From Chloracidobacterium thermophilum B (GTDB taxonomy: Bacteria; Acidobacteriota; Blastocatellia; Chloracidobacteriales; Chloracidobacteriaceae), in assembly GCF_000226295.1 (NCBI RefSeq), contig NC_016024.1:2091501-2155500 (forward strand): a stretch of DNA of 64,000 bases, written 5' to 3'. Each line of letters opens with the position of its first letter. Position 1 is the stretch's first letter. Below, in pieces: positions 18,613-25,731 of the stretch. The notes beneath the pieces are model-generated. The model was not told the DNA's origin, did no database searches, and was given only the letters and a program-made list of their open reading frames with translations. A program made the position numbers and the translations under genes.

Positions 18613-19923
18613 ATGGCCAACGTCGCGCTGGAGCTGCCTGTCCCTTACATTGGCAAAAATGTCGAACGGAAACACATCGAGGAGTTTTTCCGCTATCACC
18701 GCGAACCGGATGAAGTGGTCATTGCCCTGTTTGACGGGATCATCTTCGATGGCGACGGCAAGCGGGTTGGCGGGCTGACCCTGCACGACTACGTCATTCT
18801 GACCGACCGGCACTTTGTGCTCTGGGCGCGTGGCTTGCAGTCGGATGTTCTCGACCGCCTGGATTACCGTGGCGTGAACCTGAGCGCCAAACCGGCTGAT
18901 ACCCTGCATGGTGAGTTGGCGCTGGAGTTTACACCGCCGGCTGTTCCCAAGCCCCTGACGGCGCGGGTGGACCTGCTGCCCATTATGGACCTGCCGGCGC
19001 TGGAAGAGTTGTTTGAACTCACCAAAGCGGTGGTGACACGAAGTGCCGGGCAGGCTGGCGGACAGCAGGCTGGCGGACAGGCAGAAACATCCACAGGCCA
19101 GCCGCTATCGTCTTCCCAAAGCAGTGCCGCTTCCCAAAGCAGCGCCGCTGACGCCACAGCAGCTCAGATTGAGCGCATCCGGGCCATTGTCCAGGAATCC
19201 CATGCCAGGCGGGGTACGACGTTCCGGGTCCCGCCACCGACCCCAACGGCGCGGCCTACCCCGCCCGATGCACCATCCGGCAGAGTTCCATCTCCTGATT
19301 CCCCCTTTGGCACCGGACGCCCGGTTTCCAACGCGAGCTATGCCGTTTATCGCGTCGCGCAGGTTGCCAAAGATGCTGTCGGGACACTTCCGACGGAAGT
19401 CGGCAAAACCATCGGGCTGGATGAAACCCTCTCGAAATTGGTGGACCGCATTCCCAAAGTTGAGGACATTGGTCAGATTACAGCTCTGATCGAGGCGCTC
19501 AACAAGCTGCTCATTACGGTGAGCGAAAACCCGGCCGCGCGGGCATTTCTGCTGCAGGCCATTGACCGGATGGTTGAGCAGGGTAGCCCCCTCAAACAGC
19601 TTCTGGCCTTCATTCAGAATGCCGGCAAGCCGGTCGCAAAGCCCGCCGGTCAACCTGTGACGGCGGCTGCGGCCCCGGCTGCCGGAGAAGCGGCTTCAGC
19701 TACAGCAGGCGTGACCAGCGAAACAGTCGGAAAAGCAACTGAGAGGACAACCGGGCCCATACCCGGGCCGCGCCGGACGGCCGTCAAGGTCAGCTTTGCG
19801 ACCGACAAGCCACCCAAGCCGGCCGCAGAAGCGGCTGTCTCTTCACCCCCGCCGCTCTCGATTGCCTATAAACCAAACGTGGCGGCTGAAACCACACCCG
19901 AACTGGCTAACGCCAACTCGTGA
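18613..19923 (+). CDS. Unknown 436-residue protein beside csmA; candidate chlorosome-associated protein
   Basis: I do not recognise the family. Residues 1-140 form a compact alpha/beta domain (FRYHREPDEVVIALFDGIIFDGDGK, then LHDYVILTDRHFVLWARG) that recalls bacterial PH-like domains. Residues about 150-240 are disordered, rich in Gln/Ser/Pro, with short repeats (GQAGGQQAGGQ; SSQSSAASQSSAAD, encoded by a tandem 18-base repeat near 19117-19152). Residues 245-345 are helical (LVDRIPKVEDIGQITALIEALNKLL), and the tail is Ala/Pro-rich. There is no signal peptide. A GAGG lies about 10 bases before the ATG. It sits 117 bases after csmA on the same strand, probably co-transcribed, so a baseplate or envelope role is a reasonable guess. 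PH-like folds could bind lipid head groups of the chlorosome monolayer. Confidence 0.7.
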   Translation: MANVALELPVPYIGKNVERKHIEEFFRYHREPDEVVIALFDGIIFDGDGKRVGGLTLHDYVILTDRHFVLWARGLQSDVLDRLDYRGVNLSAKPADTLHGELALEFTPPAVPKPLTARVDLLPIMDLPALEELFELTKAVVTRSAGQAGGQQAGGQAETSTGQPLSSSQSSAASQSSAADATAAQIERIRAIVQESHARRGTTFRVPPPTPTARPTPPDAPSGRVPSPDSPFGTGRPVSNASYAVYRVAQVAKDAVGTLPTEVGKTIGLDETLSKLVDRIPKVEDIGQITALIEALNKLLITVSENPAARAFLLQAIDRMVEQGSPLKQLLAFIQNAGKPVAKPAGQPVTAAAAPAAGEAASATAGVTSETVGKATERTTGPIPGPRRTAVKVSFATDKPPKPAAEAAVSSPPPLSIAYKPNVAAETTPELANANS

Positions 19924-19987
19924 GCACTTTCTGTGCGGCCCGGATGGAACTCGTCTGAAGGCGGTCAAGAGGCTGCCTCCCGACTGG

Positions 19988-20019
19988 TGACGGATACCAC
20001 TGCCGGATACCATCCGTCA
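19988..20019 (+). promoter_or_regulatory. Dyad TGACGGAT-N16-ATCCGTCA with internal direct repeat, upstream of ispH
   Basis: TGACGGAT (19988-19995) and ATCCGTCA (20012-20019) are perfect inverted copies. Within them GGATACCA is repeated directly at 19992 and 20005 (13-bp period). The dyad lies about 120 bases before the ispH start, in the 214-base gap after the csmA-neighbour gene. It could be a protein-binding site or an RNA hairpin. Confidence 0.35.
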
Positions 20020-20137
20020 GTTTGTCTTGGCGGCCGTGGCGTGCAGCGATTAGATTTCGCTTTACGTCGTGACCGCTGGCGCGATCGCGTCGGTTTTGCC
20101 CCCAAGCCATCCTGCAAGACGAGGGCATTCGGTCAAC

Positions 20138-21364
20138 ATGGCCAGTCAGGTTGCGGTCACGCTTCCCGAAAGCGTTCACACGCGGTCACGTTTATTCGTC
20201 CAGTCCAGCACCCGTCAAACCGTCGCGCACCACTTTGGCAGTGCGATTGTCGAAGCCATCCGTCAGCAGGATTATACCTGCCGGGTTGGCCGCCTCACCC
20301 TCCACCTGGCACGTGAATTTGGCTTCTGCTACGGCGTGGACGATGCCCTTGAGCTGGCTTACGAGGCACGCCGCCGGTTCCACGACCGGAAGATTTATCT
20401 GGCCGGGGAAATCATCCACAACCCGATGGTCAACGGGCAGCTCGCCGCTGTCGGCATCCAACCGCTCGACGGACTGGCCCATCTCACCCCTCAGGATGTG
20501 GTCATCATCCCGGCCTTTGGCTTGCCTACCCCGGAGTTGTCCCGGCTGCGCCAGACGGGCTGCACCCTCATTGACACCACGTGCGGTTCGGTCGTCCACG
20601 TGTGGAAGCGCGTGGAACGCTATGCGCGCGACGGTTTCACTACCGTGATTCACGGGAAATACGACCACGAAGAGACGGCGGCGACCCGCTCGCAGGTGCT
20701 GGCCATACCCGGTGGGCGCTACGTTGTCGTCCGTGACCTGTCGGAAGCAGAGCGTCTGGCCGATGTCATCAGTGGACTGCAACCGGTGGACATGCTGCAC
20801 GACTTCTTCGCCCGGTTCGCCTCGCCCGGCTTTGACCCCCGGCGCGACCTGGAAAAGATCGGTCTGGCCAACCAGACCACCATGCTGGCCAGCGAGTCCC
20901 TGGCGATTGCCGAGCGCTTGCGCGCCGCCATGACAGTGCGGTATGGCGAAGACGAAGTGCCATTCCGTTTCCGGTCCTTCGACACGATTTGCAGCGCCAC
21001 CCAGGTTCGGCAGGATGCTGTGGCGCAGTTGCTGGCTTACGGTCCCGACCTGATGCTCGTTGTCGGCGGCTACAACAGCAGCAACACTGGCCACCTCTGC
21101 GAAATGGCTGCGGCGGTTTGCCCGACCTACCACATTACGGGTGCGGACTGTCTGGTGTCTGCCGAACGCATCCGCCACAAGCCGGCTTTTCAGACCGGTG
21201 AAGTTGAATCCCACCACTGGCTGCCTGCCGGCAAGCTCACCATCGGGCTGACTTCCGGCGCTTCCACGCCCGACCGCATCCTTGGGGAAGTGATCGTGCG
21301 GCTCATTGACGTGGCCGGCGAGTCCCTTCCCCCGGAATGGTCTGTTTCAGGCGCCGGAGCGTAA
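20138..21364 (+). CDS. ispH: 4-hydroxy-3-methylbut-2-enyl diphosphate reductase IspH (long cyanobacterial/plant type)
   Basis: IspH (LytB) is the last enzyme of the MEP pathway, making IPP and DMAPP with a [4Fe-4S] cluster. The 408-residue protein has the first cluster Cys in AREFGFCYGVDDALELAYEAR, then AGEIIHNPMVNGQL, the second Cys in TLIDTTCGSVVHVWKR, and the third Cys in FDTICSATQVRQDAV. SSNTGHLCEMA and GASTPDRILGEVI close the fold. The roughly 70-residue N-terminal extension and overall length match the cyanobacterial/plant form rather than the 310-residue E. coli form. The ATG at 20138 follows GAGGG by 12 bases. Its place after the chlorosome genes fits supply of phytyl and carotenoid precursors. 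It converges with the Fe-S oxidoreductase gene, with only 6 bases between stops. Confidence 0.95.
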   Translation: MASQVAVTLPESVHTRSRLFVQSSTRQTVAHHFGSAIVEAIRQQDYTCRVGRLTLHLAREFGFCYGVDDALELAYEARRRFHDRKIYLAGEIIHNPMVNGQLAAVGIQPLDGLAHLTPQDVVIIPAFGLPTPELSRLRQTGCTLIDTTCGSVVHVWKRVERYARDGFTTVIHGKYDHEETAATRSQVLAIPGGRYVVVRDLSEAERLADVISGLQPVDMLHDFFARFASPGFDPRRDLEKIGLANQTTMLASESLAIAERLRAAMTVRYGEDEVPFRFRSFDTICSATQVRQDAVAQLLAYGPDLMLVVGGYNSSNTGHLCEMAAAVCPTYHITGADCLVSAERIRHKPAFQTGEVESHHWLPAGKLTIGLTSGASTPDRILGEVIVRLIDVAGESLPPEWSVSGAGA

Positions 21365-21370
21365 AACCAC

Positions 21371-23440
21371 TTACGCCTGTCTGTCGCCACCCGTCGCCTG
21401 ATCGAGCAGTTCGGCGATGTCAAAGGCTTTGACCCGCTCTTCGTTGTGGGCTTTGAGGCCGTCGGTCAGCATCGTCAGGCAGAAGGGACAGGCGGCCGCG
21501 ATCATATCGGGCTTGGTTTCGAGCGCCTGGCGCGTGCGTTCGACGTTGACGCGCGGGGCCGCTTCTTCCATCCACATGCGCGCACCGCCCGCGCCACAAC
21601 ACATGCCCTTGTCGCGGGAGCGTTCCATCTCGGTCAATTTCGCGCCAATCTGGACAAGCACCTGGCGCGGCTCCTCATAGACACCATTTGACCGTCCCAG
21701 GTAACAGGAATCGTGATAGACCGCCGTGGCTTCAATCTTCTGCGTGGGTGTGATACGTCCTTCGGCCACGAGTTTCGACAGGTACTGGCTGTGATGCATG
21801 ACCTCGAACGTGCCGCCAAACTGCGACCATTCATTCTTGATGGCGTTGAAGCAGTGCGGACAGGACGTGAGCACCGTCTTGAAACGAGGCTTGTAGTTGT
21901 TCAGTGTTTCGACGTTTTCCTGAATGAGCATCTGGGCCAGGTACTCATTGCCGGCACGGCGGGCCGGATCGCCGGTACATTTCTCCTCCTTGCCGAGAAT
22001 GGCAAAGGAAATCCCGGCCTTTTTGAGCAGGCGCGCCACAGACCGGACGACCTTGCGGTAGCGATCATCGTACGATCCGGCGCAACCAACCCAGAACAGC
22101 ACTTCGACCTGTTTCTGGTCGGCTTCGATCATGGACATCAGTGGTATTTCCAGCCCTTCGGCCCAGTCGGCGCGCCCGTCATGGCTGAAAGCCCACGGCG
22201 AGTATTTGTTTTCGAGGTTTGTAAACAGCGTGTTCAGTTCGCTGGGGAAGTCGGCTTCCTGCAGGACGAGGTTGCGGCGCATATCCACAATCGTGGGCAC
22301 GTGCTCGATGCTGACCGGGCACTCCTGCATGCAGGCCTGGCAGGTCGTACAGGCCCAGAGTTCTTCGGGTGTGATGAACCGTTCGCTGATGATTTTCTGC
22401 GCCAGTACGTCTTTGACATGTTCGGGCAGTTCCCCGTTGCCATTGCCGTGGCCGTTGGCCGCAATGCCTTTGGTGAACGTCCCCAGCTTGCCGATGGTCA
22501 ACTCGCCCTTTTCCTCGATGCGGTGGCGGATGTCCATCATGATCTTGCGCGGTGACAGCGGCTTGCCCGTGTTGTTGGCGGGACATACGGCTGTGCAGCG
22601 TCCGCACTCCGTACAGGTGTAGCTGTCGAACAACTGTTTCCAGGTGAAGTGTTCGATGTCTGAAGCGCCGAAGGTTTCGATGTCCTCGGCTTCGAGGTCC
22701 ATTTTGGGTAGTACGCCTGACGATTGATGTGAGGCGAAAAAGACATTTGGCAGGGAGGCAATGACGTGCAGGTGCTTTGAGAATGGCAGGTAGTTGAGAA
22801 ACACGAAAAGCACCAGGGCATGCGTCCACCACGCGGCTTCAAACAGCAGTTCGTTCTGGCTCCCACCCAGATAGAAGCCGACGACATCCGAAATGGGACG
22901 GAAGCCGAAAATGACGCTGTTGGTGGCCGGATGCGTGCCGTTGGCGATGAACATCGTCACCATCAGGGCAATGATCATGAGCAGGATGATGGTGGCATCC
23001 AGCCGGCTGGCCGGGGTCATTTCGCGCCCGGAAAACCGCTTGGGCTTGGTGACGTAGCGGCGAAACAGGAAGGTCAGGGAAGCGACGAGGACGAGCACGC
23101 CAAAAATGTCCTGTACACAGGTCAGCAGCTCATAACCGGGCAGAAAATACAGTGAAGCCTGTGGATGGAAGCCTTCCAGCACGACCTCGAAGGAGGCCAG
23201 TGTCAGGATGCAGAAGCCCCAGAAGACAGTGACGTGGAGTGCACCGGCCCACCAGTGGCGCATGATTTTTGTCTGGGCAAACCCGATGACGAGCAGGTCC
23301 CGGAGCCGCCGGGGCAGGTTGTCGAAGCGGTTTTCCGGCTTGCCAACCCGGATGTATTCAATGAGCCGCCAGGCATTGAACAGGAAGTAGCCGATGGCGG
23401 CGAAGAACAGCACGATGAAGATGGCGTTTTTGATGGTCAT
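21371..23440 (-). CDS. FadF/EMO-type membrane Fe-S oxidoreductase (NarI-like domain plus HdrD-like CCG domains)
   Basis: This 689-residue protein has an N-terminal membrane domain of about six helices, resembling the NarI/DsrM haem b subunit. Next comes a dicluster ferredoxin region (TCTECGRCTAVCP and CTTCQACMQECP), then two CCG domains (FWVGCAGSYDDRY with SCPHCFNAIKNEW, and HDSCYLGRSNG with GMCCGAGGARMW and AACPFCLTML). The architecture and length match B. subtilis FadF (YwjF) and the EMO proteins that move electrons from ETF, reduced by acyl-CoA dehydrogenases, to (methyl)menaquinone. No etf or acad gene is in the window. The start at 23440 (MTIKNAIFIV) is chosen because the membrane domain begins there; a longer frame to 23800 adds unconserved residues and overlaps a likely operator. 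Confidence 0.88.
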   Translation of the reverse strand: MTIKNAIFIVLFFAAIGYFLFNAWRLIEYIRVGKPENRFDNLPRRLRDLLVIGFAQTKIMRHWWAGALHVTVFWGFCILTLASFEVVLEGFHPQASLYFLPGYELLTCVQDIFGVLVLVASLTFLFRRYVTKPKRFSGREMTPASRLDATIILLMIIALMVTMFIANGTHPATNSVIFGFRPISDVVGFYLGGSQNELLFEAAWWTHALVLFVFLNYLPFSKHLHVIASLPNVFFASHQSSGVLPKMDLEAEDIETFGASDIEHFTWKQLFDSYTCTECGRCTAVCPANNTGKPLSPRKIMMDIRHRIEEKGELTIGKLGTFTKGIAANGHGNGNGELPEHVKDVLAQKIISERFITPEELWACTTCQACMQECPVSIEHVPTIVDMRRNLVLQEADFPSELNTLFTNLENKYSPWAFSHDGRADWAEGLEIPLMSMIEADQKQVEVLFWVGCAGSYDDRYRKVVRSVARLLKKAGISFAILGKEEKCTGDPARRAGNEYLAQMLIQENVETLNNYKPRFKTVLTSCPHCFNAIKNEWSQFGGTFEVMHHSQYLSKLVAEGRITPTQKIEATAVYHDSCYLGRSNGVYEEPRQVLVQIGAKLTEMERSRDKGMCCGAGGARMWMEEAAPRVNVERTRQALETKPDMIAAACPFCLTMLTDGLKAHNEERVKAFDIAELLDQATGGDRQA

Positions 23441-23466
23441 GGTGAGAGTGCGCGTCCTTCCGTAAA

Positions 23467-23484
23467 TGAATGATGGCTCATTCA
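23467..23484 (-). promoter_or_regulatory. FadR-like operator TGAATGA-TGGC-TCATTCA
   Basis: This is a perfect palindrome with 7-bp arms (9-bp if flanking A/T pairs at 23465-23486 are counted) and a 4-base centre. It matches the TGAATGA-N4-TCATTCA form known for the TetR-family FadR of Bacillales, whose regulon includes fadF. It sits 26 bases upstream of the FadF-like start, where bound repressor would block transcription or early elongation. No TetR gene is in the window. Confidence 0.6.
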
Positions 23485-23785
23485 TTCTCCCTGCCACAAC
23501 CCTGCCCGGCGGGGCGGACCGGGAAGGACCAGCAGGTACGTGGAGATGAGGTGGAATGTCGGCTGAAGCTGCCTTCAGCCGGTGGAGCGTATCAAGCCTA
23601 ACACTCTCTGGCTCGGTTGTCTTGTCGAACTGCTGGAAAATTTCCGAAACATCGCCACCCACCACATCCCTCGGCGGAGCCTCCAGCGGCAGACAGCGCC
23701 TTGTCAGGACAATTGTTTCGCCGCCTGAGGGACGCGACCGGTGCATGCAGCTTTGCCAATGGAGACGAGCGAACAAAAGCCACAC

Positions 23786-23814
23786 TTGACGGGCAATCAC
23801 TTGATACGTATGGT
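23786..23814 (+). promoter_or_regulatory. Putative sigma70 promoter of the DNA methyltransferase gene
   Basis: TTGACG (23786-23791) and TATGGT (23809-23814) are separated by exactly 17 bases. The expected transcript would start near 23821, leaving a leader of about 26 bases before the ATG at 23847. A constitutive M promoter separate from C/R control is the usual arrangement in C-controlled R-M systems. Confidence 0.5.
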
Positions 23815-23846
23815 CATCAACCGTCGCAGGGGTTCATGGGTTTCCG

Positions 23847-24614
23847 ATGACAGCCAGGAAAAAGCGTAAATCGCCGGACGGCACACCCACCAACGATCTC
23901 GTCTTCAGTGCATACGTAGGCACAAATGACGAGGTATTCCCCTTCGTCCTTTCCCTCTATGTCGAGCCTGGCAGCACTGTCGCCGACGTGACTTATGGGA
24001 AAGGGGTTTTCTGGCGAAACGTCCCTCCCGATGCCTACAAGCTCCTGGCGACTGACCTTCAGTCCGGGGTGGACTGCCGGAGCCTTCCATACCAAGATGG
24101 GTCTATTGACTGCGTTGTGTTCGACCCGCCGTACATGCACACGCCCAGCGGGACAGCGCATGTTGACCATCAAAACTACGAGGGTTACTACAAGAACAAT
24201 CTCACCAGGTCAGAGAAGAAGTACCACGAGGCAGTCCTTGACCTTTACTTCAAAGCAGCCCGCGAGGCGTGGCGGGTTCTAAGGGAAGGTGGGACTTACG
24301 TGGTCAAGTGCCAGGACGAGGTTTGCGCCAATCAGCAACGCCTGACCCACGTTGAGATCATCAACGAACTTCAAAGTTATGGCTTTGTTGTGGAAGACCT
24401 CTTTGTTGTCGTGCGCAACGGAAGACCGGGGGTAAGCCGCCTGCTGAAGCAGGCTCACGCAAGAAAAAACCACTCCTATTTCCTTGTGTTTCTCAAGCCC
24501 AAGGGCCGGAAGCGATGGGCGGGACTCAAGAACCGACTGCAGATCACGACCAACGGTACAGGGAAACCACGGCTGCCCCCTGCTAAGAATGAAGAATTTC
24601 CTCTCTTTCACTGA
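23847..24614 (+). CDS. DNA adenine-N6/cytosine-N4 methyltransferase of a type II R-M system
   Basis: This 255-residue SAM-dependent amino-methyltransferase has motif I as [12 protein letters not shown] (a divergent form of FxGxG), the following acidic residue in [11 protein letters not shown], and catalytic motif IV as [12 protein letters not shown]. Motifs V-VI lie around [19 protein letters not shown]. The order I before IV fits the gamma/alpha-like arrangement. It would protect host DNA from the adjacent nuclease. The gene converges on the putative nuclease gene with a 32-base overlap at the 3' ends. Base composition is visibly lower in GC than flanking genes, suggesting acquisition by transfer. 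Recognition site unknown; the DPPY form argues against a C5-cytosine enzyme. Confidence 0.85.
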   Translation: MTARKKRKSPDGTPTNDLVFSAYVGTNDEVFPFVLSLYVEPGSTVADVTYGKGVFWRNVPPDAYKLLATDLQSGVDCRSLPYQDGSIDCVVFDPPYMHTPSGTAHVDHQNYEGYYKNNLTRSEKKYHEAVLDLYFKAAREAWRVLREGGTYVVKCQDEVCANQQRLTHVEIINELQSYGFVVEDLFVVVRNGRPGVSRLLKQAHARKNHSYFLVFLKPKGRKRWAGLKNRLQITTNGTGKPRLPPAKNEEFPLFH

Positions 24615-25455
24615 AAAACTCCCCGAACTGTTTGATGGATATCAGGTTCGGGAATTGCTGCATCAGCTTTTGGTATCGGACAGGAATATCAAAGTAGTAG
24701 ATGCGGTCCATGCGGGCGAGCAAACTCTGATAGACCAGCCATTGGTCAGGCACACATATCTCAACAACTTTCAGGGACTGCGAGTCAAGTTTCGTCTCAG
24801 AAAATAGCACCATTATTCCTTGGTACGCATGGCTCCCATAGGCTTCATTGAGAAGCCGCTGGTGCGCCCACGCCTGGACTACCCGCTCCTTGGAAGACAT
24901 CTTCACCGGCAGGTGCACTTTCTTCCTGCCGATGTCCATCAAAAAGTCCATGGTCATCAGAACATCCCGCCCGTGAACGGGCAATCTGGCGCGCTTTGTC
25001 GGATTTACACTTACGGCTCGAGCGAAAAGATGTCCTACGTAGCACTCAAAGAATGTCGCCGGACCTTTTTTGTTCTGGCGGTCAAATATCTCCAGCGCCA
25101 GGCCTGGTGCAAGCGCCACGGTGTAGGTCAATTGCCCAAACTCCACGGTGGTGATGGTTTCCGCCTGCCACCTCTCCCACAGCCGGGATACGGCGTCAGG
25201 ACAGAGTAGAAAGAATTCCTTGTTCGCGGGACGTGCGACGATGTTGTCCTTCCTGAAGCTGAAATACTTCTTTTCGGGAACACAGGAGACAAGATTAAGC
25301 TGCTGGCATTCGTTTACGAGGAATGTCAGCGACTTGAGCGCAAGCTGCAATATCGCGCATCCAGCAGCGTTGCTCTTCAAATCAACGCGGCACTGCTGCT
25401 TTACTTCGCCATAAGCTTCCTTGATCAAATCTTCCGTCATGTCTTTAGAGTCCAC
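24583..25455 (-). CDS. Putative type II restriction endonuclease
   Basis: This 290-residue protein is not assigned to a named enzyme. Context is the main evidence: it overlaps a C-protein-like gene by 11 bases on the same strand (start 25455, C stop 25445) and converges on a DNA methyltransferase. A plausible PD-(D/E)xK-type core is [20 protein letters not shown] followed by [16 protein letters not shown], giving Asp then Lys at about the right spacing, but the first part of the motif is not clean. The N-terminal 90 residues are helical and may bind DNA. The coding sequence has lower GC than neighbours (about 45-55% by eye against more than 60%). Alternative: another nuclease-fold protein of the R-M cassette. 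Confidence 0.7.
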   Translation of the reverse strand: MDSKDMTEDLIKEAYGEVKQQCRVDLKSNAAGCAILQLALKSLTFLVNECQQLNLVSCVPEKKYFSFRKDNIVARPANKEFFLLCPDAVSRLWERWQAETITTVEFGQLTYTVALAPGLALEIFDRQNKKGPATFFECYVGHLFARAVSVNPTKRARLPVHGRDVLMTMDFLMDIGRKKVHLPVKMSSKERVVQAWAHQRLLNEAYGSHAYQGIMVLFSETKLDSQSLKVVEICVPDQWLVYQSLLARMDRIYYFDIPVRYQKLMQQFPNLISIKQFGEFFSEREEILHS

Positions 25456-25666
25456 GCATCAATTCTGAGAGGGATATATCCAAGGCTTTCGCAATGTTCT
25501 CGATATTGCGCAGGGCCAGGTTCCGTTCGCCGCGCTCAATACCACCTATGTAGGTTCGGTCCAAACCGCACTTGGCCGCAAAAGACTCCTGTGAGTAGCC
25601 TTTGCTCAAACGCAACTCCCGGACCCGGGCTCCAAACCGAACGAGAATATCCTGCCGATGTTCCAT
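25445..25666 (-). CDS. Controller (C) protein, XRE-type HTH regulator of the R-M system
   Basis: This 73-residue single-domain helix-turn-helix protein has the typical C-protein plan: [35 protein letters not shown], then [20 protein letters not shown] proteins delay nuclease expression after entry into a new host: they activate their own and the R gene's promoter, then repress at high dose. The gene overlaps the nuclease start by 11 bases, the classic C-R arrangement. The start is either ATG at 25666 or TTG at 25678 (four more residues); C genes often have leaderless transcripts, so the short leader does not decide. Its DNA site should lie within about 60 bases upstream. Confidence 0.88.
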   Translation of the reverse strand: MEHRQDILVRFGARVRELRLSKGYSQESFAAKCGLDRTYIGGIERGERNLALRNIENIAKALDISLSELMRGL

Positions 25667-25690
25667 GATCCGACCCAATCAAAGCTGCTG

Positions 25691-25719
25691 TCTATAGGGC
25701 TACCGCACGGGCTGTCCTA
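25691..25719 (-). promoter_or_regulatory. Possible C/R promoter with weak -35
   Basis: On the minus strand a TATAGA -10-like box (25691-25696) lies about 25 bases before the C-gene ATG; the -35 position (25714-25719) is poor. A weak -35 is expected for a promoter that needs the C protein. GACAGC occurs twice in this region (around 25687-25692 and 25711-25716) and may be part of the C-box; I could not fit a standard C-box consensus. Confidence 0.3.
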
Positions 25720-25731
25720 CCGGGAATCGCG

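Larger units (their letters stand above)
23441..23846. other. 406-base intergenic region between the divergent FadF-like and methyltransferase genes
   Basis: It holds the FadR-like operator next to the FadF-like gene and a sigma70-like promoter next to the methyltransferase gene, both listed separately. Between them (about 23490-23785) I see no convincing gene, RNA or repeat. It marks the left border of the R-M island. Confidence 0.6.

Noticed and set aside
23441-23800. N-terminal extension of the FadF-like protein (to 809 residues)
   Set aside because: The added residues are unconserved, the membrane domain starts at 23440, and the extension would cross the FadR-like operator.
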